From Rhodobacteraceae bacterium (ex Bugula neritina AB1) (lineage in GTDB: Bacteria > Pseudomonadota > Alphaproteobacteria > Rhodobacterales > Rhodobacteraceae), in assembly GCA_001730095.1 (NCBI GenBank), contig MDLF01000085.1:180053-244052 (forward strand): DNA of 64,000 nt, in the 5' to 3' direction. Numbering within the stretch: position 1 is the first letter of the stretch; each line of letters opens with the position of its first letter. The notes below the pieces were generated by a model that did no database searches, had not been told where the DNA came from, and saw nothing but the letters and a program-made list of their open reading frames with translations. A program made the translations under genes and the position numbers. Of the stretch, positions 16,584 to 26,382 are shown piece by piece.

Positions 16584-17780
16584 ATGGCCGACACCTGCGA
16601 CATCCTGATTTCCGGCGGCGGCATCGCGGGACTGACCGCAGCCGCTGCATTTGCCTCCAAGGGCTTCAGCGTGATCTGCGCCGATCCGGCCCCACCGGTT
16701 ACGGAACGCGACGCCGAGGGCGCCGACCTGCGCACCACCGCCTTTCTACAGCCCGCCCAGACGCTGCTGGCGCGCTGCGGTATCTGGGCCCGGCTGGCAG
16801 ACCACGCTGCGCCGTTGCAGATCATGCGCATTGTTGACGCCGGCGGCATCCGGCCCGAGCCGCGGGTGGTCAAGGATTTCAACGCCGCCGATATCTCGGA
16901 CCAGCCGTTTGGCTGGAACCTGCCCAACTGGCTGTTGCGGCGCGAGATGATTGCCCGGCTGGCAGAGTTGCCCAATGTGGATCTGCGCTTTGGCACCGGC
17001 ACCACCGGCCTGTTCACCCGCACCGATGAGGCGCGCGTCAGCCTCAGCGATGGCCGCCAGGTCTCTGCCAAATTGGTGGTTGCCTGCGACGGTCGAAGCT
17101 CTCCGATGCGCCAGGCTGCTGGCATCCCGGTCAAAACCAGCCGCTACGGACAAAAGGCGCTGGCCTTTGCCGTCACCCATCCGGTGCCGCATGAAAACGT
17201 CTCAACCGAGATCCACCGCTCCGGCGGCCCCTTTACCCTGGTGCCGCTGCCCGATTACCAGGGCCAGCCGTCCTCGGCGATTGTCTGGATGGAACGCGGC
17301 CCGCGTGCGCAGGACCTCCTGAACCTCGACACTACGGCCTTTGAGGCCGCAATGACCGAGCGCAGCTGCGGGCTGTTCGGCGATCTGAAACTGGCGTCGC
17401 GCCGCACCATCTGGCCGATCATCAGCCAGTCTGCCGCGCGGCTGAACGGCGAACGGCTGGCGCTGATGGCCGAAGCCGCCCATGTGGTGCCGCCGATCGG
17501 CGCGCAAGGCTTGAATATGTCGCTGGGTGATCTGCGCAGCCTGCTGGAACTGGCAGAGGCCCGCCCGGAAGGTCTGGGTGACGCCCAGATGCTGACCGCC
17601 TATCACAAGGCCCGCCACACTGAGATCCTGCTGCGCGTCAAAGGCATCGACCTTTTGAACCGCACCTCGATGCTGGCCCCGCGTCCGTTGCGCGACCTGC
17701 GCGCCCTTGGCCTTAATGCGCTTTATTCGCTGGCACCGGTGCGCAAGACACTGATGCAGATGGGGCTGGGCGTGAAATGA
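16584..17780 (+). CDS. UbiH/UbiF/VisC/COQ6-type FAD-dependent hydroxylase
   Basis: 398 residues. The FAD dinucleotide-binding loop is ILISGGGIAGLTAAAAF at the N-terminus; a central VVACDGRSSPMR is the second flavin motif. The third motif reads LMAEAAHVVPPIGAQGLNMS; most flavin hydroxylases have GD where this protein has AE. The family hydroxylates the benzoquinone ring in ubiquinone synthesis. The ring position cannot be assigned from sequence. ATG 16584 follows a GGAGGG site. The M50-like gene starts 15 bases after its stop. Confidence 0.88.
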   Translation: MADTCDILISGGGIAGLTAAAAFASKGFSVICADPAPPVTERDAEGADLRTTAFLQPAQTLLARCGIWARLADHAAPLQIMRIVDAGGIRPEPRVVKDFNAADISDQPFGWNLPNWLLRREMIARLAELPNVDLRFGTGTTGLFTRTDEARVSLSDGRQVSAKLVVACDGRSSPMRQAAGIPVKTSRYGQKALAFAVTHPVPHENVSTEIHRSGGPFTLVPLPDYQGQPSSAIVWMERGPRAQDLLNLDTTAFEAAMTERSCGLFGDLKLASRRTIWPIISQSAARLNGERLALMAEAAHVVPPIGAQGLNMSLGDLRSLLELAEARPEGLGDAQMLTAYHKARHTEILLRVKGIDLLNRTSMLAPRPLRDLRALGLNALYSLAPVRKTLMQMGLGVK

Positions 17781-17795
17781 CGGGCGTCAGGTGAC

Positions 17796-18500
17796 ATGCG
17801 GACTGCCGGACGTTTCCTCAAAGGACATTGGCAGCTCCTCTGCCTGACGCTGGCCATTGCCGCCCTCTGGCAGACACCGGCATTATTGCCCCTGCGCATC
17901 CTCACGGTCTTTCTGCACGAGCTGTCACACGCCACCGCAACCCTGCTTACCGGCGGCGAAGTTGTCAGCCTCTCCATCAATCCCTACGAGGGAGGCATGG
18001 TGGTTTCGCGCGGCGGCAGCCGGTTCCTGGGACTGTCGGCGGGCTACACCGGGTCGTTGCTGATCGGCTCTGCCCTGTTCATCATTGCGCTGCGCACGGA
18101 TTGGGACAGGAAGGTGCTGGCGCTGTTTGGCGCAATCACCCTGGCCGTTGCTGTCTTCTATGTGCGGGATATGTTTGCGCTTGGCTTTACGCTCGCCGCC
18201 GCTGCGCTGATGCTGGCGGCCTCCCGTTACCTCAGTCTCAACATCAACGATATGATCCTGCGCCTGATCGGCGTCAGCAGCATGATCTATGCGCCGCTTG
18301 ATATCTGGGATGACACGATTGCCCGCTCTGACCTGCAATCTGACGCGCGGATGTTGGCCGAAGAATTCGGCGGCGCAACCATGCTGTGGGGCGGGATATG
18401 GCTGGCCATCAGCCTTGGGGTGATCTGGTTCACCCTGCGCCATGGGCTGGGCCGCACAAGCAATATTCCCTTGCGCAGCCCAATCCGGATTTTGCGTTAA
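17796..18500 (+). CDS. M50-like membrane metallopeptidase
   Basis: 234 residues with about six membrane segments. HELSH at 41-45, placed inside a hydrophobic segment (ILTVFLHELSHATATLLTGG), is the zinc-binding HExxH of the M50/site-2-protease group and its YwiC-like relatives. A matching third ligand (often NPxxD or a distant Asp) is not obvious; LDIWDDT near residue 170 is a candidate. Proteolysis within the membrane is possible but unproven. It follows the UbiH-type gene by 15 bases and its stop overlaps the convergent aminotransferase stop by 4 bases. Confidence 0.7.
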   Translation: MRTAGRFLKGHWQLLCLTLAIAALWQTPALLPLRILTVFLHELSHATATLLTGGEVVSLSINPYEGGMVVSRGGSRFLGLSAGYTGSLLIGSALFIIALRTDWDRKVLALFGAITLAVAVFYVRDMFALGFTLAAAALMLAASRYLSLNINDMILRLIGVSSMIYAPLDIWDDTIARSDLQSDARMLAEEFGGATMLWGGIWLAISLGVIWFTLRHGLGRTSNIPLRSPIRILR

Positions 18501-19621
18501 AGCACCTGATCCACAATGGTTTTCAGCCGCGCGATGGTGGCATCCACGTCATAAAGCTTGTCGAGACCAAACAGGCCCAGACGGAAGGTGCGGAAGTCCG
18601 CCGGCTCGTCGCACTGCAGCGGCACGCCCGCGGCAATCTGCATGCCCAGCGCCAGGAACTTCTTGCCATTCTGCACGTCCGGGTCGGAGGTGTAGCTGAC
18701 CACCACGCCCGGCGCGCCAAAGCCGTCCGCCGCAACCGAAGTGATGCCCTTTTCCTTCAGCAGCGCCCGCACGCCGTTGCCCAATGCCCACTGCGCATCC
18801 CGCAGTTTGCCGAACCCGTATTCCTTGGTCTCCAGCATGGTGTCGCGGAACGCTTTCAGCGCATCAGTCGGCATGGTGGCGTGATAGGCGTGGCCGCCGT
18901 CCTCATAGGCCTTCATGATGGTGCGCCATTGCTTCAAGTTGATGGCAAAACTGTCCGAGGTGGTCTCTTCCAGCCGTGCCAGCGCAGCTGGCGAGAACAT
19001 CACCAGCCCCGCAGAGGGAGACGCGCTCCAACCTTTTTGCGGCGCCGAAATCAGCACATCGACACCGGTTGCCTTCATGTCGATCCAGGCACAGCCCGAC
19101 GCGATGCAGTCCAGCACCATCAGCGCGCCGACTTCATGCGCGGCGGCGGCCATGGCGGTCACGTAATCATCGGGCAGGATCACACCGGCGGCGGTTTCCA
19201 CATGCGGAGCAAAGACGATATCCGGCTTCTGCTCATGAATCGCAGCAACCACATCGGCAATCGGCGCAGGCTCAAACGGCGACGCGCTCTCGTTGCCGGT
19301 GCGGCGCGCCTTCATCACAGTGGACGACTCGGTGAACCCGCCCGTCTCAAAGATCTGGCTCCAGCGATAGGAGAACCAGCCATTGCGCACGACCAGCGCG
19401 TTTGCACCGCGGGCAAACTGGCGCGCGACCGCCTCCATCGCATAGGTGCCGCCGCCCGGCACCAGCGCCACGGCCTCGGCGTTATAGACCTCTTTCAGCA
19501 TCGCATTGATGTCCAGCATCACGGTCTGAAACGTCTTGGACATATGGTTCAGCGAGCGGTCGGTGAAGACCACCGAAAATTCATCCAGACCCTGCGGGTC
19601 AACGGTGTCGAGCAGTGCCAT
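18497..19621 (-). CDS. Class V aminotransferase, alanine-glyoxylate aminotransferase-like
   Basis: 374 residues of a PLP enzyme. The PLP lysine is in LISAPQKGWSASPSAGLVMF; the aspartate that holds the pyridine nitrogen is in LMVLDCIASGCAW; the glycine-rich phosphate region is LVPGGGTYAMEAVARQFARG. The family includes serine-glyoxylate, alanine-glyoxylate and aspartate-type transaminases, which feed glycine and serine metabolism; the substrate is not fixed by sequence. The ATG at 19619-19621 begins MALLDTVDPQG. It is convergent with the M50-like gene and lies downstream of the Lrp pair on the same strand, 198 bases away. Confidence 0.85.
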   Translation of the reverse strand: MALLDTVDPQGLDEFSVVFTDRSLNHMSKTFQTVMLDINAMLKEVYNAEAVALVPGGGTYAMEAVARQFARGANALVVRNGWFSYRWSQIFETGGFTESSTVMKARRTGNESASPFEPAPIADVVAAIHEQKPDIVFAPHVETAAGVILPDDYVTAMAAAAHEVGALMVLDCIASGCAWIDMKATGVDVLISAPQKGWSASPSAGLVMFSPAALARLEETTSDSFAINLKQWRTIMKAYEDGGHAYHATMPTDALKAFRDTMLETKEYGFGKLRDAQWALGNGVRALLKEKGITSVAADGFGAPGVVVSYTSDPDVQNGKKFLALGMQIAAGVPLQCDEPADFRTFRLGLFGLDKLYDVDATIARLKTIVDQVL

Positions 19622-19819
19622 TTCGGCCTCCCTTGATATTCCTTATGAAACGGCTAGCCGGTGCGGCAGGGTTTGGCAAAGCCTACCTTGGCATACAGCG
19701 CAATGTCCGTCTCCGAAGGCGGATACTGGCGATGTTCCACGGAAAAGACAGCCCAAGCACGACAAAAAACACATGCATTTGCGCCAAGCCGGTTTCGGAT
19801 CGGCAACAATGGAGCACCT

Positions 19820-20278
19820 TTAGCCCAGCGGCCCCGGCCTGCGTTCCTCGCTCAGCAGCACATTGGCCTCGACATTGCCCACCCCCGGCAACGTCATCAC
19901 CCGGCGCCGCAGCACCCGTTCAAAATCGGCGATATCCCGCGCCGTCACCCGCAGGCGGTAGTCATACATGCCCAGCACATGCTCCACCGTCTGCACTTCG
20001 GGTATGGCAGAGACCGCACGTTCGAAGTCCTCCAGGCTGACCCGTCCCTTGGTGGCCAGTTTCACGCCCAGAAAGACGGTGACGCCAAAGCCCAGCTTTT
20101 CCTTGTCCAGCTCCAGCCTGCGGCCCGCGATGATGCCCGCGTCCTGCAATCGTTTTATCCGCCTCCACGTTGCAGGCTGGCTCAGGCCCAGCTGCCGCCC
20201 CAGAGCCCCTGCGGACAGCGTCGCATCCTCGGACAGCGCCCGCAGAATGGCAAAATCGAGATCATCCAGCGCGCTCAA
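19820..20278 (-). CDS. Lrp/AsnC family transcriptional regulator (second of pair)
   Basis: 152 residues. The N-terminal helix-turn-helix reads LDFAILRALSEDATLS followed by LGRQLGLSQPATWRRIKRLQ, and the C-terminal RAM domain (about 70-145) carries a typical amino-acid binding fold with VEHVLGMYDYRL. The start is TTG at 20276-20278, overlapping the TGA of the preceding regulator as TTGA, so translation is probably coupled. Homodimers or mixed complexes with the partner are possible. Divergent ilvC suggests control of branched-chain amino acid synthesis, which is inference. Confidence 0.88.
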   Translation of the reverse strand: MSALDDLDFAILRALSEDATLSAGALGRQLGLSQPATWRRIKRLQDAGIIAGRRLELDKEKLGFGVTVFLGVKLATKGRVSLEDFERAVSAIPEVQTVEHVLGMYDYRLRVTARDIADFERVLRRRVMTLPGVGNVEANVLLSEERRPGPLG

Positions 20279-20730
20279 ACCGGTAACACCTCGTCCCGTT
20301 TGATGCGCGCCACATGCATCAGGGCCTCGATATCGGTGATATGCGGCAGGTTCAAAATGGCGGCGCGATAGATCTGCTGATAATGCGGCATGTCGCGCGC
20401 AATCACCGATAGCCGCACATCGACCTGGCCCAGAAAGGTCTGAATCTCAATCACCTCGGCAATGGTGCGGGCAGCCTCGATGAATTCGTCAAAGGCGCGC
20501 GGGTTGGTCTTGTCCAGTGTCACCCGCAGCGACACTTCCACCTCATAGCCCAGGGCGCGCCAGTCGATCACCGCGCGCTGGCCAAGGATCACGCCACCCT
20601 CGCGTAGCTTTTCCAGCCGCCGCGCCAGCCGCGAGGCGCTGAGACCGAGGCGTTCGGCCAAGTCCGGAATCGATTGTTCCGGGTCGCCTTGCATGTAGCG
20701 CAGAATGCGCCGGTCGAGATCATCAAGCAT
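20275..20730 (-). CDS. Lrp/AsnC family transcriptional regulator (first of pair)
   Basis: 151 residues from the ATG at 20728-20730 (MLDDLDRRILRYMQGDPEQS). The helix-turn-helix contains IPDLAERLGLSASRLARRLE; the RAM effector domain follows with RVTLDKTNPRAFDEFIEAAR and GQVDVRLSVIARDM. The frame is open further upstream, but the extra residues match no family and lie in the divergent ilvC promoter region. It is 132 bases from the ilvC start on the opposite strand and overlaps the second regulator by 4 bases. Control of ilvC and of its own operon is a reasonable inference from the divergent layout. Confidence 0.88.
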   Translation of the reverse strand: MLDDLDRRILRYMQGDPEQSIPDLAERLGLSASRLARRLEKLREGGVILGQRAVIDWRALGYEVEVSLRVTLDKTNPRAFDEFIEAARTIAEVIEIQTFLGQVDVRLSVIARDMPHYQQIYRAAILNLPHITDIEALMHVARIKRDEVLPV

Positions 20731-20829
20731 GATTTTGTCATTATCAGCCAAAACGGCGAATGACCACTGCAAAGAAACTGCAGAATTCATGCATAACAGC
20801 AATCGCCTTCCCGCCACACATGCCTATGA

Positions 20830-21885
<1,056 letters not shown>

Positions 21886-21922
21886 GGCGCCCGCGGAAAT
21901 TTCCGCAGCCTTTTCCTCTGCA

Positions 21923-21950
21923 GGGCGCTCCTTTCGGGGCGCCCTTTTTC
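21923..21950 (+). terminator. Intrinsic terminator of ilvC
   Basis: GGGCGC and GCGCCC pair around a loop, followed by TTTTTCTTTT. It lies 37 bases after the ilvC stop. The remaining bases to 22142 include a 16-base perfect palindrome at 22035-22050 and a GGCGGC/GCCGCC hairpin at 22096-22110 close to the glmM 3' end. Confidence 0.85.
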
Positions 21951-22142
21951 TTTTCACCAAGGCCCCCATCCAGTTTTGGGCAAAGGTGCCGGGCGCAGTG
22001 GTCCCGAGAGAAGATCTGCGGCCACGACACTGCCGACCATGGCCATGGTCCTGGGCGGCCTCAGCCCTCCCCCTTGCCCTAGCCTTGGTCAGATCGGCGG
22101 CTCAGCCGCCAGTTCCGCAAAAGTCGCTGAACGCCTGCCGAC

Positions 22143-23489
22143 TTAATCGGCGACGGCGGTTTCCACTGCGGCGACCACGCTGTCCACTGCCAGCGTCATC
22201 ACTTCGGCGTCCTCGCTTTCGGCCATCACCCGCACCAGCGGCTCTGTGCCGGACTTGCGGATCAGCAGGCGCCCCTGCCCTTCCAGCATTGTCTCGGCGG
22301 CGGCAATCGCCTCCTGTACCCGCGCATCTTCCAGCGGCAGCTGGCCTGCCTGGAACCGCACATTGCGCAGCAGCTGCGGCACGGTTTCAAACTGATGCGC
22401 CAGCGCGGATGCCTTTTTGCCGGTCTGCATCATCTCCGCCAGGAAATGCAGCCCCGCCATCAGCCCGTCGCCGGTGGTGGCATAATCGCTCATCACGATA
22501 TGGCCAGATTGCTCACCGCCTAGGTTGAAGCCGCCCTCGCGCATGCGCTCCACCACATAACGGTCGCCCACGGCCGTGCGTTCCAGCCCCAGCCCTTTGG
22601 CGTCCAGGTGCCGCTCCAGCCCGAGGTTCGACATCACTGTCGCCACCAGCGCGCCCCCCTGCAGCAGTCCCTGCTCCGCCCAGCGGGTGGCCAGCAGCGC
22701 CATCAGCTGGTCGCCATCCGCCACCGTGCCGGTCTCGTCGATCACAATCACCCGGTCGGCATCGCCATCCAGACAAATGCCCACATGGGCGCCATGCGCC
22801 ACGACCGCCTCTGCCGCGACCTGCGGCTGGGTGGACCCGCAGCCGCGGTTGATATTCAAACCATCCGGCGTCACGCCGACCGGGATCACTTCCGCCCCCA
22901 GCTCCCACAGGACCTCAGGCGCAGTCCGGTGCGCCGCGCCATTGGCGCAGTCAATGACCACTTTCAATCCGTTGAGCCCCAGATTGCGCGGCAAGGAGCT
23001 TTTGACCCGCTCACCATAGCGGAAGCGGGCATCATCAATCCGCTTGGCGCGGCCGATATTGGCCGCCTGGGCCGCCTCGACCCCGGCCTCGACCAGTGCT
23101 TCGATCTCCATCTCCGCATGGTCGGACAGTTTGAACCCGTCCGGGCCGAAAAACTTGATGCCGTTGTCTTCGGACGGGTTGTGGCTGGCAGAGATCATAA
23201 CCCCCAGGTCCGCCCGCATGGACCGTGTCATCAGCCCCACTGCTGGCGTCGGCACCGGCCCCAGCAGCAGCACATTCATACCAGTGGACGTCAGCCCCGC
23301 CGTCAGCGCGTTCTCGAACATATAGCCCGACAGCCGGGTGTCCTTGCCAATGACCACCCGGTGTGCCCCAGAGCCGTCACGCCGGAAATACCGCCCGACG
23401 GCAGCACCGATGCGCAGAGCCATCTCCGCAGTCATGGGATGGATATTGGCTGTGCCGCGCACGCCATCGGTACCAAAGAGTTTCCGCAT
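22143..23489 (-). CDS. glmM: Phosphoglucosamine mutase
   Basis: 448 residues, the standard length. It interconverts glucosamine-6-phosphate and glucosamine-1-phosphate, supplying UDP-GlcNAc for peptidoglycan and lipopolysaccharide. The start [15 protein letters not shown] is highly characteristic. The phosphoserine loop is [20 protein letters not shown], the metal loop is DGDADRV, the sugar-binding loop is GGEQSGHIV, and the C-terminal phosphate site is [14 protein letters not shown]. The ATG at 23487-23489 is chosen over an upstream extension. It lies 23 bases downstream of folP on the same strand. Confidence 0.97.
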   Translation of the reverse strand: MRKLFGTDGVRGTANIHPMTAEMALRIGAAVGRYFRRDGSGAHRVVIGKDTRLSGYMFENALTAGLTSTGMNVLLLGPVPTPAVGLMTRSMRADLGVMISASHNPSEDNGIKFFGPDGFKLSDHAEMEIEALVEAGVEAAQAANIGRAKRIDDARFRYGERVKSSLPRNLGLNGLKVVIDCANGAAHRTAPEVLWELGAEVIPVGVTPDGLNINRGCGSTQPQVAAEAVVAHGAHVGICLDGDADRVIVIDETGTVADGDQLMALLATRWAEQGLLQGGALVATVMSNLGLERHLDAKGLGLERTAVGDRYVVERMREGGFNLGGEQSGHIVMSDYATTGDGLMAGLHFLAEMMQTGKKASALAHQFETVPQLLRNVRFQAGQLPLEDARVQEAIAAAETMLEGQGRLLIRKSGTEPLVRVMAESEDAEVMTLAVDSVVAAVETAVAD

Positions 23490-23512
23490 TATGCTTTCCC
23501 GCCAAAAAGGCC

Positions 23513-24508
23513 TTACCGGACCGCCTGCCAAAGCCGCAGGGCCTGAACCGTCTCAGCCACGTCATGCACCCGCAGGAATTGCACGCCTTGCGCCAGGGCT
23601 GCAAGCCCCACGGCGACCGATCCCGGCGCACGGGCATCTGCGCGCGGCTCCTTGCCGATGGTGCCGATGAATTTCTTGCGTGACACCCCCAGCAGAACCG
23701 GACAGCCCAGCCCGTGAAACAGGCTGAGATTGCGCAGCAGCGTCAGATTATGCGCCTGCGTCTTGCCAAAACCAATACCCGGATCAACGACGATCTGTTC
23801 ACGCACCACGCCGATGGCTTCCAGCCGGTCGATTTGGTCGCTCAGGAAGTCATAGACATCCAGCAGCACATTTCCATATTGCGGGTTTTCCTGCATCGTG
23901 GCCGGATCGCCCTGGGCATGCATGATGCAGACAGGCACGCTGGCCTGCGCCGCCAAAGGCGCCAGCGCCGGATCGAATGTAAAGCCTGAGACATCATTCA
24001 GCAGGTCTGCACCGGCTTCCAGCGCCTCCATGCCGACGGTGGCTTTGCGGGTATCGATGGAGACCGGCACCGGGCTTTCGGCGCGGATTGCTGCAATCAC
24101 CGGCGCCGTGCGTTCGATTTCCTCAGCCTCGGCAACCTCTGCTGCGCCGGGCCGGGTGGATTCGCCGCCCACGTCGATAATGGTGGCGCCATCTGCGACC
24201 ATCTGCAGGGCTGCTGCCTTACCAGTCTCGATACCGGCATGCTTGCCGCCGTCCGAAAAACTGTCCGGCGTCACATTCAGAATGCCCATGATCTGCGGCT
24301 GCGTCATGTCCAGCCCGGCAATCGACGCCCGACGTGCGCTCAGCCGACGGCGCTCCAGGTCTGGCACCAACCCAGCAGGCACGATCCTGGGCGGCCCTTC
24401 GCGGCTGAGGATCTCAACCTCGGTGAACCACAGGGCACTGCCCGCCAGGGGAACCGCACCTTCGGGGCGCGCTTCGCCGTGCTGAACCAACGGCCGGTAA
24501 TATGTCAC
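23513..24508 (-). CDS. folP: Dihydropteroate synthase
   Basis: 331 residues. It joins p-aminobenzoate to dihydropterin pyrophosphate in folate synthesis and is the sulfonamide target. Core motifs are [55 protein letters not shown] and [10 protein letters not shown]. About 70 extra residues precede the core compared with a typical enzyme; they match no motif I know. The start is GTG at 24506-24508, overlapping the folB TGA as GTGA, so translation is likely coupled to folB. Confidence 0.95.
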   Translation of the reverse strand: MTYYRPLVQHGEARPEGAVPLAGSALWFTEVEILSREGPPRIVPAGLVPDLERRRLSARRASIAGLDMTQPQIMGILNVTPDSFSDGGKHAGIETGKAAALQMVADGATIIDVGGESTRPGAAEVAEAEEIERTAPVIAAIRAESPVPVSIDTRKATVGMEALEAGADLLNDVSGFTFDPALAPLAAQASVPVCIMHAQGDPATMQENPQYGNVLLDVYDFLSDQIDRLEAIGVVREQIVVDPGIGFGKTQAHNLTLLRNLSLFHGLGCPVLLGVSRKKFIGTIGKEPRADARAPGSVAVGLAALAQGVQFLRVHDVAETVQALRLWQAVR

Positions 24509-25425
24509 AGTTGTGCTTGCTCCACGCTGACAGCCCGCAGAGGGACACCGGGATTATCTGGCAAATCCCCGCCAAGCACAATCATCTCACCCGCTTCGAA
24601 AGTCGCGGCAAACCAGGCGGCCAGCGCCACTGTGTCCGATGGCGGCGCCGAAGGCCCGTCCACCGCATCCAGCACAATCTTGGACGGCGCCCAGACACAG
24701 ATCTGGCCGTTCTTCATCGCCCAGTCCAGCTCTGTCCGGGTCGACACCACCACGCAGCGGTCGTCCTTGGCAGCCAGGCGCCAGGCATTCTGTTCTATGG
24801 CCAAAAGATCAATCCGCCGCTGGGTCCATTTGTGGCCCGTGGTCGGCACTGCCAGCGGATGGGCGCCCACACACAGGATCAGCGGCCGCTGACGGCATTC
24901 CATCTGGTCGATCCAGCCTGTCAGATTGCCGTTGTCGACAGCATCGTTGGACAGGTACATCAACCGCGGGTGCGGACGCTCCTCCTCATCCACCTGATGG
25001 CTGATCTGATCCTTTGAGCGCACGACTTCGACGCCCAGCGCGCCGGGGCCGCGGTCCAGCTTCTCGATCCGCACAAAGGCGCGCACGGCCTGATGCTCCA
25101 GCAGGATCCGCTCTGCCACCCGTTCAGCCAGTGTCTCCAGCAGGTTCAGACGTTCTGCCGCCAGTTCATGGGCAATCGCCTCGGTCAGCTTGTCATAAGA
25201 CAGAATCCGGTCGACATCATCGTCCAGATCCTTGGGCAGCGGCGCAATTTCGACCACCACATTGAAGCTGATCCGCTGAGTGGAGCCGCGCTCGGCCTGA
25301 AAGGCGCCGATCTCCACCTCGACGGTATGGTCCCGCAGGGAAATCCGGTCCAAAGGCCCCGGCCCCGCAGTGGCCATGGAACGCTCGGAGGGATGCGCAA
25401 AGGCAAGACGGATTTCAGAAGACAT
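24505..25425 (-). CDS. folB: Dihydroneopterin aldolase with C-terminal extension
   Basis: 306 residues from the ATG at 25423-25425 (MSSEIRLAFAHPSERSMATA). The aldolase domain (about 25-140) has DRISLRDHTVEVEIGAFQAE, SYDKLTEAIAHELAAER and NLLETLAERVAERILLEHQA, where the conserved Tyr/Lys/Glu positions can be seen. It cleaves dihydroneopterin to the hydroxymethyl-pterin used by the folate pathway. A further ~165 residues follow the domain, of unknown function, with SNDAVDNGNLTGWIDQM and GGDLPDNPGVPLRAVSVEQA. Typical FolB is only about 120 residues. folP overlaps the stop and glmM follows, indicating one operon. Confidence 0.88.
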   Translation of the reverse strand: MSSEIRLAFAHPSERSMATAGPGPLDRISLRDHTVEVEIGAFQAERGSTQRISFNVVVEIAPLPKDLDDDVDRILSYDKLTEAIAHELAAERLNLLETLAERVAERILLEHQAVRAFVRIEKLDRGPGALGVEVVRSKDQISHQVDEEERPHPRLMYLSNDAVDNGNLTGWIDQMECRQRPLILCVGAHPLAVPTTGHKWTQRRIDLLAIEQNAWRLAAKDDRCVVVSTRTELDWAMKNGQICVWAPSKIVLDAVDGPSAPPSDTVALAAWFAATFEAGEMIVLGGDLPDNPGVPLRAVSVEQAQL

Positions 25426-25553
25426 GGGAAACGGGCCTTTGGCTGGCTGTGTCAGGTGCGGGTCCCAACAATAGACTTTCAGCGCCTGCATAACAGTCCC
25501 GCATACGCCATGCCAATGGCAGAAAGCGGCACTAGCGCGCCGCCTTCAGGCAA

Positions 25554-26210
25554 TCAGTTGTTCAACGCAGTCAGATAGCGATCGTCACGGTAGAACAGAT
25601 GCACACCGATACGCGTGGTGTTTGTAAAGGTCCGGCTCCAGCGTGGGCGCACCGCCGTGGTGTGATAGTAGGTCGCGCCTGCGGTCAGTTCGGATTTCAA
25701 GCCATCCATCGCCGCGCGCGCCACCTTGGCCACCCGCTGATACGCCTTCTGCTCGCGGATCACTTCCTTGTGGCCGTCACAGGTATAGGTGAACTGGCAC
25801 TGGTATCTCCGGCCCGTCCCCTGGTTGATCACCCCGCACGGCGAGTTCGGGAACTGTGCGCTGCGGACCCGGTTCAGGATCACTTCGGCCACCGCAAACT
25901 GGCCTTTCACGGTCTCGCCGCGCGCCTCGAAGTACAACGCCTCGGCCAGGCAGGAAAACTGCTTGCCGCCAGTCGCTTGGGGCTGTTTGTCCAGCCAGTC
26001 GTTTGTGTACTCCACCTGTTGCGTGCCAGTCTTGCGGCTCTTGAACGGATTGCTGCGGAATCCGAAGAATCCGCTGAACTTCCGCTCAGGCACCGCGTTC
26101 AAACTTGCCTGTTCACGCTCGATCAGCGCATCCAGTCCTGTTTCGGCAGCAACACTCTTACCAATCGTGATGGTGGCAGCCATCACGGCAATCATAGTCA
26201 ACAGTTTCAT
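25554..26210 (-). CDS. SleB-like cell wall hydrolase
   Basis: 218 residues. The N-terminal [20 protein letters not shown] is a signal peptide, so the protein is exported. The hydrolase domain (about 95-215) contains [13 protein letters not shown], where the Glu is the proposed catalytic residue of the SleB/CwlJ family, then [16 protein letters not shown] and [16 protein letters not shown]. In spore formers such enzymes are cortex-lytic transglycosylases; here a role in peptidoglycan turnover is inferred. The gene is alone on the minus strand between folB and ppdK, with 128 and 172 bases of spacer. Confidence 0.88.
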   Translation of the reverse strand: MKLLTMIAVMAATITIGKSVAAETGLDALIEREQASLNAVPERKFSGFFGFRSNPFKSRKTGTQQVEYTNDWLDKQPQATGGKQFSCLAEALYFEARGETVKGQFAVAEVILNRVRSAQFPNSPCGVINQGTGRRYQCQFTYTCDGHKEVIREQKAYQRVAKVARAAMDGLKSELTAGATYYHTTAVRPRWSRTFTNTTRIGVHLFYRDDRYLTALNN

Positions 26211-26382
26211 TCAGGGTTCCCCCGTCCTTGCAGCTTGCAACCGGTTTCCCCGGCCACATGCGGTCGCATCCCTTAATGGAAACAACCCGAAACGTCCAGC
26301 TCGTCGCGCAAAGCGGCGACAGCAAGGTTAACGCCAGTGCCAGGCCAGCCCCATTGTCAGCGGCTGGATGACCTGAATTTCC

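Noticed and set aside
22035..22050. 16-base perfect palindrome GACCATGGCCATGGTC after ilvC
   Set aside because: Short palindromes of this type arise by chance in GC-rich DNA, and no second copy was seen, so no function is proposed.
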